A stretch of DNA of 64,000 bases from Cupriavidus pauculus (lineage in GTDB: Bacteria > Pseudomonadota > Gammaproteobacteria > Burkholderiales > Burkholderiaceae), in contig NZ_PJRP01000001.1 of NCBI RefSeq assembly GCF_002858765.1, positions 340,752-404,751 of the forward strand, in the 5' to 3' direction. This document shows positions 49,175-56,911 of the stretch, piece after piece. The position numbers and the translations under genes were made by a program. Position 1 is the stretch's first letter, and each line of letters starts with the position of its first letter. Under the pieces are notes generated by a model that worked only from the letters and a program-made list of their open reading frames with translations, was not told where the DNA came from and did not search any database.

Positions 49175-50086
49175 ATGCAGAACGACGCCAGCGCGCTGCT
49201 GTTCCCCAACTTCGAGTGGTTTCGCCTGAAGGTGGGCGAGGTCGAGATCGGCGGGGTCCGGGGCGGCTCGGGGCCGCCGCTGTTGCTGCTGCACGGCTTC
49301 CCGCAGAGCCACCTGATCTGGCACAAGGTGGCGCCGGCGCTGGCCGACCGCTTCACCGTCATCGCCACCGACCTGCGCGGCTATGGCAACAGCAGCGCGC
49401 CGCCGGGCAGCGCCACGCACGATGTCTATAGCAAGCGCGCGATGGCGCAGGACCAGGTCGAGGTGATGCGCCAGCTCGGTTATCGGCAGTTCGCGCTGTG
49501 CGCCCATGATCGTGGGGCCCGCGTGGCGCATCGGCTTTGCATGGACCATCCCGAGGCGGTCAGCCAGCTCATGCTGCTGGACATCGCCCCCACGCTGGCC
49601 ATGTACGAAGCCACCGACATGGCGTTTGCCGCGGCTTACTGGCACTGGTTCTTCCTGATCCAGCCCGCGCCGTTCCCCGAAACGCTGATCAATGCCGAGC
49701 CCGAGTTCCTGATGGAACGGCTGCTGGGCCTGCGCCACCCGGGCACCGGCCCCAGCCCGTTCGTGCCCGATGCCATGGCCGCCTACGTTGCGGCGATGCG
49801 CGAGCCGGCGCGCGTGCATGCCATGTGCGAGGACTATCGCGCCGCCGCCACCATCGACCTGGACCACGATCGCGCGGACCGCGAAGCCGGCCGCAAACTG
49901 CAGATGCCGGTGCGCGTACTGTGGGGCGAGCACGGTGTGGTGGCCCGCTGCTTCGAGCCGCTGAAGCTCTGGCAGGAAGTGGGCACAAACGTCACGGGCG
50001 CCACGTTGCCGTGCGGCCATTACCTGCCCGAGGAAGCCCCCGAACCGCTGCTCGAAGAAATCCTCAGTTTCATTACATTCTCGTAA
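49175..50086 (+). CDS. Alpha/beta hydrolase, haloacetate/fluoroacetate dehalogenase-like
   Basis: Protein of 303 aa, cytoplasmic. HGFPQSHLIWHKVAP oxyanion strand, nucleophile Asp (not Ser) in ALCAHDRGARVAHRLCMDHPE, halide-pocket AAYWHWFFLIQPAPFPE (HW pair) and C-terminal His in ATLPCGHYLPEEAPE. Asp nucleophile plus YWHW is the pattern of fluoroacetate dehalogenases (DehH1/FAcD) and not of epoxide hydrolases with their Tyr pairs. It may hydrolyse fluoro- or chloroacetate; activity must be considered predicted. ATG 49175. Confidence 0.88.
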   Translation: MQNDASALLFPNFEWFRLKVGEVEIGGVRGGSGPPLLLLHGFPQSHLIWHKVAPALADRFTVIATDLRGYGNSSAPPGSATHDVYSKRAMAQDQVEVMRQLGYRQFALCAHDRGARVAHRLCMDHPEAVSQLMLLDIAPTLAMYEATDMAFAAAYWHWFFLIQPAPFPETLINAEPEFLMERLLGLRHPGTGPSPFVPDAMAAYVAAMREPARVHAMCEDYRAAATIDLDHDRADREAGRKLQMPVRVLWGEHGVVARCFEPLKLWQEVGTNVTGATLPCGHYLPEEAPEPLLEEILSFITFS

Positions 50087-50324
50087 GAAACGCCACTTTC
50101 TCGCGGGTTAGCCCCTATATCTGGTGCTTGTTCGCGATTGCTAACATCCACCTCCGGCTCCGCCTGTCGGCGGGGTTTGACGCTGTCTGGAATCCATACA
50201 TCGTGCCGATGGTCACCGCGTTTTTCCGATATGGATCGACGCGATCGGGGTCGCGAACAACGACAAAACCCGGCGGCACCCACAGCGTTGGAACGGGAAT
50301 CCAAGAGGGAACAGGAGAGACGTA

Positions 50325-51311
50325 ATGAAACGAGTTGCATTGAATATTGCAGCCGTGCTGGCTGTTGCCGGCGTGGGTGCCTTCACGGGAGCGCAGGCGC
50401 AGGAATACCCGGGCAACAAGCCGGTGCAGGCGGTGGTGCCGTTTGCCGCAGGCGGCCCGACCGACAAGGTGGCGCGCGAGCTGACGATGATCATGTCCAA
50501 GCATCTGGGCACGACTATCGTGATCGAGAACCTGGGCGGTGCCGGCGGCACCATCGGCGCCAAGAAAGTGGCGCAGTCCAAGGGCGACGGCTACACGATC
50601 CTGATCCACCATATCGGCATGTCCACGGCCCCGGCGCTGTACCGCAACCTGGGCTTCGATCCGCTCAAGGATTTCGAGATGGTCGGTGAAGTGGCCGACG
50701 TGCCGATGGTGATGGTGGGCAACAAGCAACTGCCGCCCGCTACCTTCAAGGACCTGGTTCCGTACATCAAGGCCAACGCCAGCAAGCTGTCGCTGGCCAA
50801 CGCCGGCATCGGCTCGGCCTCGCACCTGTGCGGCCTGCTGTTCCAGAGCGCGCTCCAGACCGAACTGACCACCGTGCCGTACAAGGGTACTGCCCCGGCG
50901 CTGACCGATATCCTCGGCGGCCAGGTCAACCTGATGTGCGACCAGACCACCAACATCGCCGGCCAGCTCAAGGCAGGCGCGCTGAAGCCGTACGCCGCAA
51001 TGCAGTCGCGCCGCGTGGAAGCGTTCAAGGACATCCCGACTGCCGCCGAACAAGGCATGCCGGGCGTGGAAGTGAAGATCTGGCACGCCATGTACGCGCC
51101 GAAGGGCACGCCGAAGCCGATCATCGACAAGCTGTCGGCCGCGCTGCAGAAGTCGGTGCAAGACCCGAACTTCCGCGCCAAGATGGCAGAACTGGGTGCC
51201 GAAGCCGTACCGGCCCAGCGCGCCACGCCCGATTCGCTGCGCACGTTCCTGACGTCGGAAATCAACAAGTGGACGCCGGTGATCAAGAAGGCTGGCGTGT
51301 ACGCCGACTGA
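50325..51311 (+). CDS. Tripartite tricarboxylate transporter-type binding protein (TctC/Bug)
   Basis: Protein of 328 aa. Signal peptide MKRVALNIAAVLAVAGVGAFTGAQAQ (cleavage near 26), then the Bug fold: VVPFAAGGPTDKVARELT and VIENLGGAGGTIGAKKVAQSKGDGYTI. Such proteins capture carboxylates in the periplasm. No TctA/TctB membrane genes are nearby, which is the rule for many of the numerous Bug genes in Cupriavidus/Bordetella. SD GGAACAGGAGAGACGTA before ATG. Confidence 0.93.
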   Translation: MKRVALNIAAVLAVAGVGAFTGAQAQEYPGNKPVQAVVPFAAGGPTDKVARELTMIMSKHLGTTIVIENLGGAGGTIGAKKVAQSKGDGYTILIHHIGMSTAPALYRNLGFDPLKDFEMVGEVADVPMVMVGNKQLPPATFKDLVPYIKANASKLSLANAGIGSASHLCGLLFQSALQTELTTVPYKGTAPALTDILGGQVNLMCDQTTNIAGQLKAGALKPYAAMQSRRVEAFKDIPTAAEQGMPGVEVKIWHAMYAPKGTPKPIIDKLSAALQKSVQDPNFRAKMAELGAEAVPAQRATPDSLRTFLTSEINKWTPVIKKAGVYAD

Positions 51312-51347
51312 TCTGCCGACTGACTGCCGGGGTTGCTACAGGTGCCG

Positions 51348-51376
51348 AAAAGGCCACGCGATGCGTGGCCTTTTTT
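51348..51376 (+). terminator. Intrinsic terminator after the TctC gene
   Basis: Stem AAAAGGCCACGC with GCGTGGCCTTTT (12 bp perfect), loop GAT, followed by further T, 36 bp after the stop. Confidence 0.93.
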
Positions 51377-51488
51377 GTTTTTGGCGTACCTGTCGCTGCG
51401 CGATGTGCTCCCGGGGCCAGTCGGGCCGGATCCGACGCCTGATTCGGCGATTTCCTATATTGGAAGACTGTTGCCGGCATAGCCGCCT

Positions 51489-51518
51489 CTTGAAAGCCAG
51501 TCATGTGGCGCCACCTAC
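51489..51518 (+). promoter_or_regulatory. Candidate sigma-32 promoter of hslVU
   Basis: CTTGAAA at 51489-51495 is an exact heat-shock -35 element; CCACCTAC begins 15 bp later and is a partial match to the -10 CCCCAT type. It lies 30-60 bp before hslV, which is heat-shock controlled in other proteobacteria. Confidence 0.5.
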
Positions 51519-51548
51519 GCCGCAGAACACCTCTCACGCAAAGGCACC

Positions 51549-52085
51549 ATGGAACAGTATCACGGCACCACCATCGTCAGCGTCCGCCGCGGCAATCAGG
51601 TCGCACTGGGCGGTGACGGCCAGGTCACGCTCGGCAATATCGTGATGAAGGGGACGGCCCGCAAGGTCCGGCGCATTTATAACGGCAAGGTGCTGGTCGG
51701 GTTTGCCGGCAGCACGGCCGATGCCTTCTCGCTGCTCGATCGTTTCGAGGCGAAGCTGGAGAAATACCAGGGCAACCTGACCCGTGCGGCAGTGGACCTG
51801 GCCAAGGACTGGCGTTCGGACCGCGCGCTGCGTCGCCTGGAAGCCATGCTGATCACGGCCGACCGTGACACCACACTGGTCATCACCGGCAATGGCGACG
51901 TGCTCGACCCCGAGGGCGGCATCGCGGCCATCGGCTCGGGCGGCGCGTACGCGCAGTCGGCAGCCAAGGCACTGGTGGAGAACACCGAACTGCCTCCGAA
52001 GGACGTGGTCGAGAAGGCCCTGACCATCGCCGGCGAGCTCTGCATCTATACGAATACCAACTTCGTCATCGAGACCCTCGACTGA
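51549..52085 (+). CDS. hslV: ATP-dependent protease subunit HslV
   Basis: Protein of 178 aa, peptidase of the HslVU (ClpYQ) protease. Processing exposes the catalytic Thr in [25 protein letters not shown]. Proteasome-beta fold; [14 protein letters not shown] is conserved. Cotranscribed with hslU 18 bp downstream. Confidence 0.97.
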   Translation: MEQYHGTTIVSVRRGNQVALGGDGQVTLGNIVMKGTARKVRRIYNGKVLVGFAGSTADAFSLLDRFEAKLEKYQGNLTRAAVDLAKDWRSDRALRRLEAMLITADRDTTLVITGNGDVLDPEGGIAAIGSGGAYAQSAAKALVENTELPPKDVVEKALTIAGELCIYTNTNFVIETLD

Positions 52086-52103
52086 CGCGCCCAACGGATT
52101 CCC

Positions 52104-53435
52104 ATGTCGCAAACCATGACCCCGTCGGAAATCGTTTCCGAACTCGACAAGCACATCATCGGCCAGAACAAGGCCAAGAAGGCCGTGGCCGTGGCGCTGC
52201 GCAACCGCTGGCGCCGCCAGCAGGTGGACGAGCCGCTGCGCCAGGAAATCACGCCCAAGAACATCCTGATGATCGGACCCACGGGCGTGGGCAAGACCGA
52301 AATTGCACGCCGCCTGGCCAAGCTGGCCGACGCGCCGTTCATCAAGATCGAAGCCACCAAGTTCACCGAAGTGGGCTATGTGGGCCGCGACGTCGACACG
52401 ATCGTGCGCGACCTGGCCGAGATGGCCGTCAAGCAGACGCGCGAATCGGAAATGAAGAAGGTACGCACCAAGGCCGAGGACGCGGCCGAGGACCGCCTGC
52501 TGGACGTGCTGCTGCCGCCGCCGCGCGACATCGGCTTCCAGCAGCACGAGGACAAGGACTCGAACACGCGCCAGGTATTCCGCAAGAAGCTGCGCCAGGG
52601 CGAACTCGACGATAAGGACGTCGAGCTTGAAGTGGCCGCCGGCATGCCGAACATGGACATCATGGGGCCGCCGGGCATGGAAGACATGACCGAGCAGATC
52701 CGCACGATGTTTGCCGGCCTGGGCCAGGGCAAGAAGGCGCGCCGCAAGATGAAGGTCAAGGAAGCGTTCAAGCTGCTGGTCGACGAAGAGGCCGCCAAGC
52801 TGCTGAACGAGGAAGAACTCAAGCACAAGGCCATCGCCAACGTCGAGCAGAACGGCATCGTGTTCCTGGACGAGATCGACAAGATCGCCAGCCGCAGCGA
52901 CGTGGGCGGCGGCGAGGTGTCGCGCCAGGGCGTGCAGCGCGACCTGCTGCCACTGGTAGAAGGCACCACCGTCAACACGAAGTACGGGATGATCAAGACC
53001 GACCACATCCTGTTCATCGCGTCGGGCGCGTTCCATCTGTCCAAGCCGAGCGATCTGATTCCTGAACTGCAGGGCCGTTTCCCGATCCGCGTGGAACTGG
53101 AATCGCTGTCGGTGCAGGATTTCGAGGCCATCCTGACGCAGACCGACGCCAGCCTGACCAAGCAGTACCAGGCGCTGCTGAAGACCGAAGAGGTCGACCT
53201 GCAGTTCGCGTCGGACGGCATCCGCCGCCTGGCCGAGATCGCGTTCTCGGTCAACGAGAAGGTCGAGAACATCGGCGCCCGTCGCCTGTACACGGTGATG
53301 GAGCGACTGCTCGAAGACCTGTCGTTCCACGCCACGAAGTCGTCGGGCAACACCGTGACGATCGATGCCGCGTACGTGGATGACCGCCTGGGCGACTTGG
53401 CGGGCAACGAGGACCTGTCGCGCTACGTGCTGTAA
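52104..53435 (+). CDS. hslU: HslU ATPase/unfoldase of the HslVU protease
   Basis: Protein of 443 aa, AAA+ ATPase. Walker A GPTGVGKT (58-65), Walker B VFLDEIDK (about 253-260), pore GYVGRDVD, I-domain around 110-240, and the C-terminal LSRYVL that inserts into HslV. Its natural terminator is interrupted by an IS element (53475-54923) directly after the stop. Confidence 0.97.
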   Translation: MSQTMTPSEIVSELDKHIIGQNKAKKAVAVALRNRWRRQQVDEPLRQEITPKNILMIGPTGVGKTEIARRLAKLADAPFIKIEATKFTEVGYVGRDVDTIVRDLAEMAVKQTRESEMKKVRTKAEDAAEDRLLDVLLPPPRDIGFQQHEDKDSNTRQVFRKKLRQGELDDKDVELEVAAGMPNMDIMGPPGMEDMTEQIRTMFAGLGQGKKARRKMKVKEAFKLLVDEEAAKLLNEEELKHKAIANVEQNGIVFLDEIDKIASRSDVGGGEVSRQGVQRDLLPLVEGTTVNTKYGMIKTDHILFIASGAFHLSKPSDLIPELQGRFPIRVELESLSVQDFEAILTQTDASLTKQYQALLKTEEVDLQFASDGIRRLAEIAFSVNEKVENIGARRLYTVMERLLEDLSFHATKSSGNTVTIDAAYVDDRLGDLAGNEDLSRYVL

Positions 53436-53457
53436 CGCGCGGCCTTCGCCGCAAAGC

Positions 53458-53468
53458 AAAAGAGCCGG
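53458..53468 (+). terminator. hslU terminator, left arm (split by the IS)
   Basis: AAAAGAGCCGG here pairs with CCGGCTCTTTT at 54930-54940, which continues into a T-tract. Removing the IS and one GACT copy restores a hairpin with an 8-nt loop and seven T. The two arms now lie 1.46 kb apart, so the terminator no longer works at its original place. Confidence 0.85.
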
Positions 53469-53481
53469 GCGACTTGAACTG

Positions 53482-53519
53482 CACCCCAAAAGTTGGACAC
53501 CAACTTTTGGGGTGTTTTC
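53482..53519 (+). promoter_or_regulatory. Terminator-like hairpin in the IS left end
   Basis: A perfect 15-bp stem (CACCCCAAAAGTTGG with its complement, loop ACA) followed by TTTTC and the orfA ATG at 53520. No ribosome-binding site precedes that ATG. It could stop or silence read-through from hslU. Confidence 0.65.
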
Positions 53520-54053
53520 ATGTATAGGTACACCGAGCAGTTCAGACTGTCGGTCATCAAGGAGTATCTGACCGGGCACGCAGGGGCCGGCGCGCTCGCC
53601 AAGCGCTATGGGATTGACGAGGGGACGGTGCGGCGGTGGGTTGCAGCCTATCGGCTGCATGGCCAAGCCAGTCTCAAGCGCAGGTACAAGACCTACAGCG
53701 CAGAGTTCAAGCTCTCCGTGCTTGAGCGGATGCGCCGCCAAGGCTTGTCGCATCGGGAAGTGGCGGCGCTGTTCGACATCCGCGGTAGCGGCGCCATTGG
53801 CGTGTGGGAACGCCAGTATGATGCTGGGGGTTTAGAAGCTCTGACGCCTCGCCCCAGGGGACGACGGCCCAGCAAGATGCCACAACGGACTCCCAAGACA
53901 AAGCCATCGCGGTCATCAGGCGACCTGACGCGCACGCGCGAAGAACTCCTTGAAGAGTTGGACTACCTGCGCATGGAGAACGCGTACCTAAAAAAGCTCG
54001 ACGCCTTGGTTCAAGCGAGCAAGACATCTGCGCAACCCAAAAAGCGCAAATAG
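53520..54053 (+). CDS. IS3-family transposase OrfA
   Basis: Protein of 177 aa, same layout as the OrfA at 52-585: two HTH units (KEYLTGHAGAGALAKRYGIDEGTVRRWVAAY, GLSHREVAALFDIRGSGAIGVWERQY), then LDYLRMENAYLKKLDALVQ leucine-zipper. A-AAA-AAG at 53990-53996 is in phase for a -1 frameshift into OrfB. Confidence 0.92.
   Translation: MYRYTEQFRLSVIKEYLTGHAGAGALAKRYGIDEGTVRRWVAAYRLHGQASLKRRYKTYSAEFKLSVLERMRRQGLSHREVAALFDIRGSGAIGVWERQYDAGGLEALTPRPRGRRPSKMPQRTPKTKPSRSSGDLTRTREELLEELDYLRMENAYLKKLDALVQASKTSAQPKKRK
53990..53996 (+). other. Programmed -1 frameshift heptamer A-AAA-AAG
   Basis: In-phase slippery site within the OrfA zipper. OrfB overlaps the OrfA stop by one base (TAG/GTG at 54053), so OrfAB fusion is expected as in the first IS. 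Confidence 0.75.
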
Positions 54054-54889
54054 TGCTTGAGCTGAGGCAGCAGTACCCGTTGGCCGGCTTGCTGAGGGTG
54101 GCAGGACTGGCGCGCAGCACGTTCTACTACCAGCAGGCCGTGCTGCAGGCCCACGACAAATATACGGAGCTGAAAGCGCGCATTCGCGAACTCTTTGCCC
54201 GGCACATGGGCCGTTATGGCTACCGCCGCATCACGGCGGTAATCCGGCAAACCGGCACGATCGTCAACCACAAGACGGTTCAGCGCCTCATGAGAGAGAT
54301 GGGACTGAAGTCGTTGGTCCGGCCGAAGAAATACCGCTCCTACAAGGGCACGGTAGGCCGTGTCGCACCCAATGTTCTGCAACGGCAATTCCAGGCCAGG
54401 CGTCCGAATCGGAAGTGGGTAACCGACGTGACCGAATTCAACGTGGCCGGCGAGAAGCTGTACCTCTCCCCGGTGCTGGACCTGTACAACGGCGAGATCA
54501 TCGCCTACGAGACTGCCCGTAGGCCCACCTTCGAGATGGTGAGCAATATGCTGAAGAAGGCGTTCCGCCGCCTCAGCCCGAAGGACCGACCGCTGCTGCA
54601 TTCCGATCAGGGTTGGCAGTACCAGATGCCGGCCTATCAGCGGATGCTCAAACAGCGCAGAATCCGTCCCAGCATGTCCCGCAAGGGCAATTGCCTCGAC
54701 AACGCCACCATGGAAAGCTTCTTCGGCACCCTGAAGTCCGAGTTCTTCTACCTGAACAAGTTCGCCAGCGTCGAGGAGCTACAGCAAGGCCTGCGCCAAT
54801 ACATTCACTATTACAATCACGACCGCATCAAGCTCAAACTTAAAGGGCTGAGTCCCGTGAAGTACAGGACTCAGCCCTCTCTAGCCTAG
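54053..54889 (+). CDS. IS3-family transposase OrfB (DDE integrase core)
   Basis: Protein of 278 aa. YGYRRITAVIRQTG, then catalytic acids in WVTDVTEFNVAG, LHSDQGWQYQ and NATMESFFGTLKSE, ending YYNHDRIKLKLKGLSPVKYRTQP. All DDE residues present. Differs from the OrfB at 582-1418 at many positions, e.g. the segment after GEIIA and the C-terminal half of the core. Confidence 0.93.
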   Translation: MLELRQQYPLAGLLRVAGLARSTFYYQQAVLQAHDKYTELKARIRELFARHMGRYGYRRITAVIRQTGTIVNHKTVQRLMREMGLKSLVRPKKYRSYKGTVGRVAPNVLQRQFQARRPNRKWVTDVTEFNVAGEKLYLSPVLDLYNGEIIAYETARRPTFEMVSNMLKKAFRRLSPKDRPLLHSDQGWQYQMPAYQRMLKQRRIRPSMSRKGNCLDNATMESFFGTLKSEFFYLNKFASVEELQQGLRQYIHYYNHDRIKLKLKGLSPVKYRTQPSLA

Positions 54890-54929
54890 CAAATCAACTG
54901 TCCAACTTTCTGGGGTCAGTTCAGACTGT

Positions 54930-54943
54930 CCGGCTCTTTTTTT
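54930..54943 (+). terminator. hslU terminator, right arm and T-tract (split by the IS)
   Basis: CCGGCTCTTTT followed by more T, the displaced partner of 53458-53468. Confidence 0.85.
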
Positions 54944-54975
54944 GTCCGCAGGGGCTGGGGGTCTAGGCCCGGCCC

Positions 54976-55533
54976 TCAGTGCGCGTGGCCCGCGTGGCCG
55001 GCATGGGCATCCACCGGGATCACCTCAAGCGCCGGCGCGGGCGACTTCAGCTCGCGCGGGTTCTGGCCCTCGGCCGGAATCTGGGTCCACTCCGACTTGC
55101 CGTTCTCGCACTCCTGCACCACCGGGAAGTACAGCTTGCCGCCCTGCTCGGGCAGCTTCATCAGCAGGCGGAACTCGTCGAAATGCTGGTCGGCCAGCGT
55201 ATTGCCATACCAGCGGATCGTGCGCACGTCGTCCTCGACCGACTTGCCATGCGAGGTATAGGGCTTGGCCAGCTTCGCGCGCTGGACGTCGAGCTGCCAG
55301 CCCGGCTTAGGTTGCGGATGCGCGCCCTGCACGCCATCGGGAATCGTCACCGTGATCGACTTTGTGGCACTGCCATTGCAGCCATGGCCCACCATCAGCA
55401 CGCCCTTGAAGTAACTGCCAGCGGGCGCCTGCTTCTGTTCAAAGACGATGTGGGCGGAGGCCAGCGGCGCGGCGGCCAACAGGGTAACGGACAGGGCGGC
55501 GGGCAGGGCGCCACGGAGGATGCGCGGGATCAT
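54976..55533 (-). CDS. YcnI-family (DUF1775) copper-binding periplasmic protein
   Basis: Protein of 185 aa. Signal peptide cut at ASA-H, so the mature protein would begin with His, as in DUF1775 proteins where the N-terminal His chelates Cu(II). VFEQKQAPAGSYFKGVLMVGHGCNGSATKSITVTIPDGV and the Trp-containing IRWYGNTL/KSEWTQIP are family motifs. The tail (DAHAGHAGHAH) adds further His ligands. Likely copper handling in the periplasm; a copper chaperone PCuAC lies at 58490. Confidence 0.88.
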   Translation of the reverse strand: MIPRILRGALPAALSVTLLAAAPLASAHIVFEQKQAPAGSYFKGVLMVGHGCNGSATKSITVTIPDGVQGAHPQPKPGWQLDVQRAKLAKPYTSHGKSVEDDVRTIRWYGNTLADQHFDEFRLLMKLPEQGGKLYFPVVQECENGKSEWTQIPAEGQNPRELKSPAPALEVIPVDAHAGHAGHAH

Positions 55534-55886
55534 GGAGCGGAGTCGTCTGACTGTGTGACAAAGTGCATCAGTCTAACTTTGCGCACATGGCGCCGACGTG
55601 CGACGTGGTGCCGCAGCAAGGGTGGCAGCGCACGGGCGGGCGGTCAGCAGTTCGGCGGCCCGGTAGCCGGTGCCCACTGGCCGACCTGGCCCGGTTTCGC
55701 GTCGGCGGTGTGTCAAATGCGGCCCGCCCGTTGTCGCACCCGTAACCCTCGTAAGCATTGGTAAGCACACTGGCGCCAATCTTGAAGAAAATGCGACCCT
55801 TGCGCACCTTGTTGGTCACCTTCTTGGTCGATGGGACCGATGCGGGAGCCACCGCATCCTGCGCAAACACCTAAAGGGAGTCAGCC
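55534..55886. other. 353-bp intergenic region
   Basis: No gene or clear terminator seen. It separates the divergent ycnI-like gene from the 55887 gene, and AAAGGGAG near 55873 is the ribosome-binding site of the latter. Confidence 0.5.
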
Positions 55887-56213
55887 ATGCGTACAACCTT
55901 CTTCAAGCGCAACCGCGTGCGCAAGCGCCGGGTGGCCATGGCCACCGCCAGCGTCGTGGCCGCCATTACCGCCGCCACCGTATTCCTCTGCATCCGCCCG
56001 GGCGTGATGACCAACGCCCACGCGGCGGCGGTGCCGTCCGTCAACGTGGCCAAGGCCGGGGACCAGACCGAGCGCCGCGCCGTCGTGGCCGCCACGGCCA
56101 TTTCATCGGGCGCGCTCGTGACGCTGGCCGACCGCCACGCCAGCGATGCCGTGCGCATGGCCGATGCGTCGGACGACGACCTGGGCTGGGACTACGTGCA
56201 GCTGCGCCTGTAA
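55887..56213 (+). CDS. Hypothetical exported or membrane-anchored small protein
   Basis: Protein of 108 aa, not recognised. Very basic start (MRTTFFKRNRVRKRRVAMA), one hydrophobic segment (TASVVAAITAATVFLCI, about 20-36) and a soluble Ala/Val/Asp-rich tail ending GWDYVQLRL. It could be exported or anchored. AAAGGGAG precedes the ATG. It stops 75 bp before the convergent RegA-type gene. Codon use resembles the neighbours. Confidence 0.65.
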   Translation: MRTTFFKRNRVRKRRVAMATASVVAAITAATVFLCIRPGVMTNAHAAAVPSVNVAKAGDQTERRAVVAATAISSGALVTLADRHASDAVRMADASDDDLGWDYVQLRL

Positions 56214-56287
56214 CACGCCGGGCGAAGCCGGCAAGTCGAGTCAGCAGGCATCAGCGCAAATCAGCGCGACGCACGTCGCGACACGAA

Positions 56288-56911
56288 TCAGCGTGACACC
56301 GGGCGCTTGCCCAGCTTGCGTTGCAGCGTGCGCCGATGCATGTTCAGCGCTCGCGCCGTGGCGGAGATATTGCCGCCGTGTTCGGTCAGCACCCGCTGGA
56401 TATGCTCCCACTCAAGTCGGGCCACCGACAGCGGCACCGGTTCTTCCAGCGCGGCCTCGGCTGCATCTTCCGAAACGCCCGCCATCAGCGCGGTCAGAAT
56501 CGAATCGACGTTGGCCGGCTTGGCCAGGTATTCGTCGGCCCCCTGTTTGACCGCTGCCACAGCCGTGGCGATGCTGGCGTAGCCCGTCAGCACCAGAATG
56601 CGCGCATCGGGCAGCGCATGGCGCAGCGGCGCCACCAGATGCAGCCCCGATTCGGCGGGCGCGGTGCCGCTGGCCTCGGGCGGCGGCCCCAGGTGCAGAT
56701 CCAGCGTGACATAGGCAAATGGCGTCTTCGCGGCCAGCGCCAGCGCGCTGCTGCCGTTGTGCGCCACCTGTACGGCGTAGCCGCGGCGCGTCAGCGCACG
56801 GGCCAGCGTGCCGGAAAACACCTCGTCGTCGTCGATTACCAGGAAGGGCATGGCGTCGGGGGCGCTGGTGGCGGCGGATGCTGCAGCTACGTCGGCAGGT
56901 GCGTCGATCAT
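56288..56911 (-). CDS. RegA/PrrA/ActR-type response regulator
   Basis: Protein of 207 aa. Receiver MPFLVIDDDEVFSGTLARAL with phosphoacceptor Asp in YVTLDLHLG, Thr in ILVLTGYAS and Lys in DEYLAKPANV; a short Pro/Glu insert follows the Asp loop. C-terminal Fis-like HTH (EHGGNISATARALNMHRRTLQRKLGKRPV) is characteristic of RegA, PrrA, ActR and RoxR. Its ATG overlaps the kinase stop (TAATG), so the pair is coupled. Such regulators respond to respiratory redox state. Confidence 0.92.
   Translation of the reverse strand: MIDAPADVAAASAATSAPDAMPFLVIDDDEVFSGTLARALTRRGYAVQVAHNGSSALALAAKTPFAYVTLDLHLGPPPEASGTAPAESGLHLVAPLRHALPDARILVLTGYASIATAVAAVKQGADEYLAKPANVDSILTALMAGVSEDAAEAALEEPVPLSVARLEWEHIQRVLTEHGGNISATARALNMHRRTLQRKLGKRPVSR

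Larger units (their letters stand above)
53475..54923 (+). mobile_element. IS3-family (IS150-type) element inserted in the hslU terminator
   Basis: 1449 bp, ends TGAACTGCACCCC... and ...GGGGTCAGTTCA, with a GACT target duplication at 53471-53474 and 54924-54927. OrfA/OrfB organisation, frameshift site and length match the element at 1-1449, but sequence differs throughout. Both frames are intact. Transcription runs the same way as hslVU. Confidence 0.95.
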
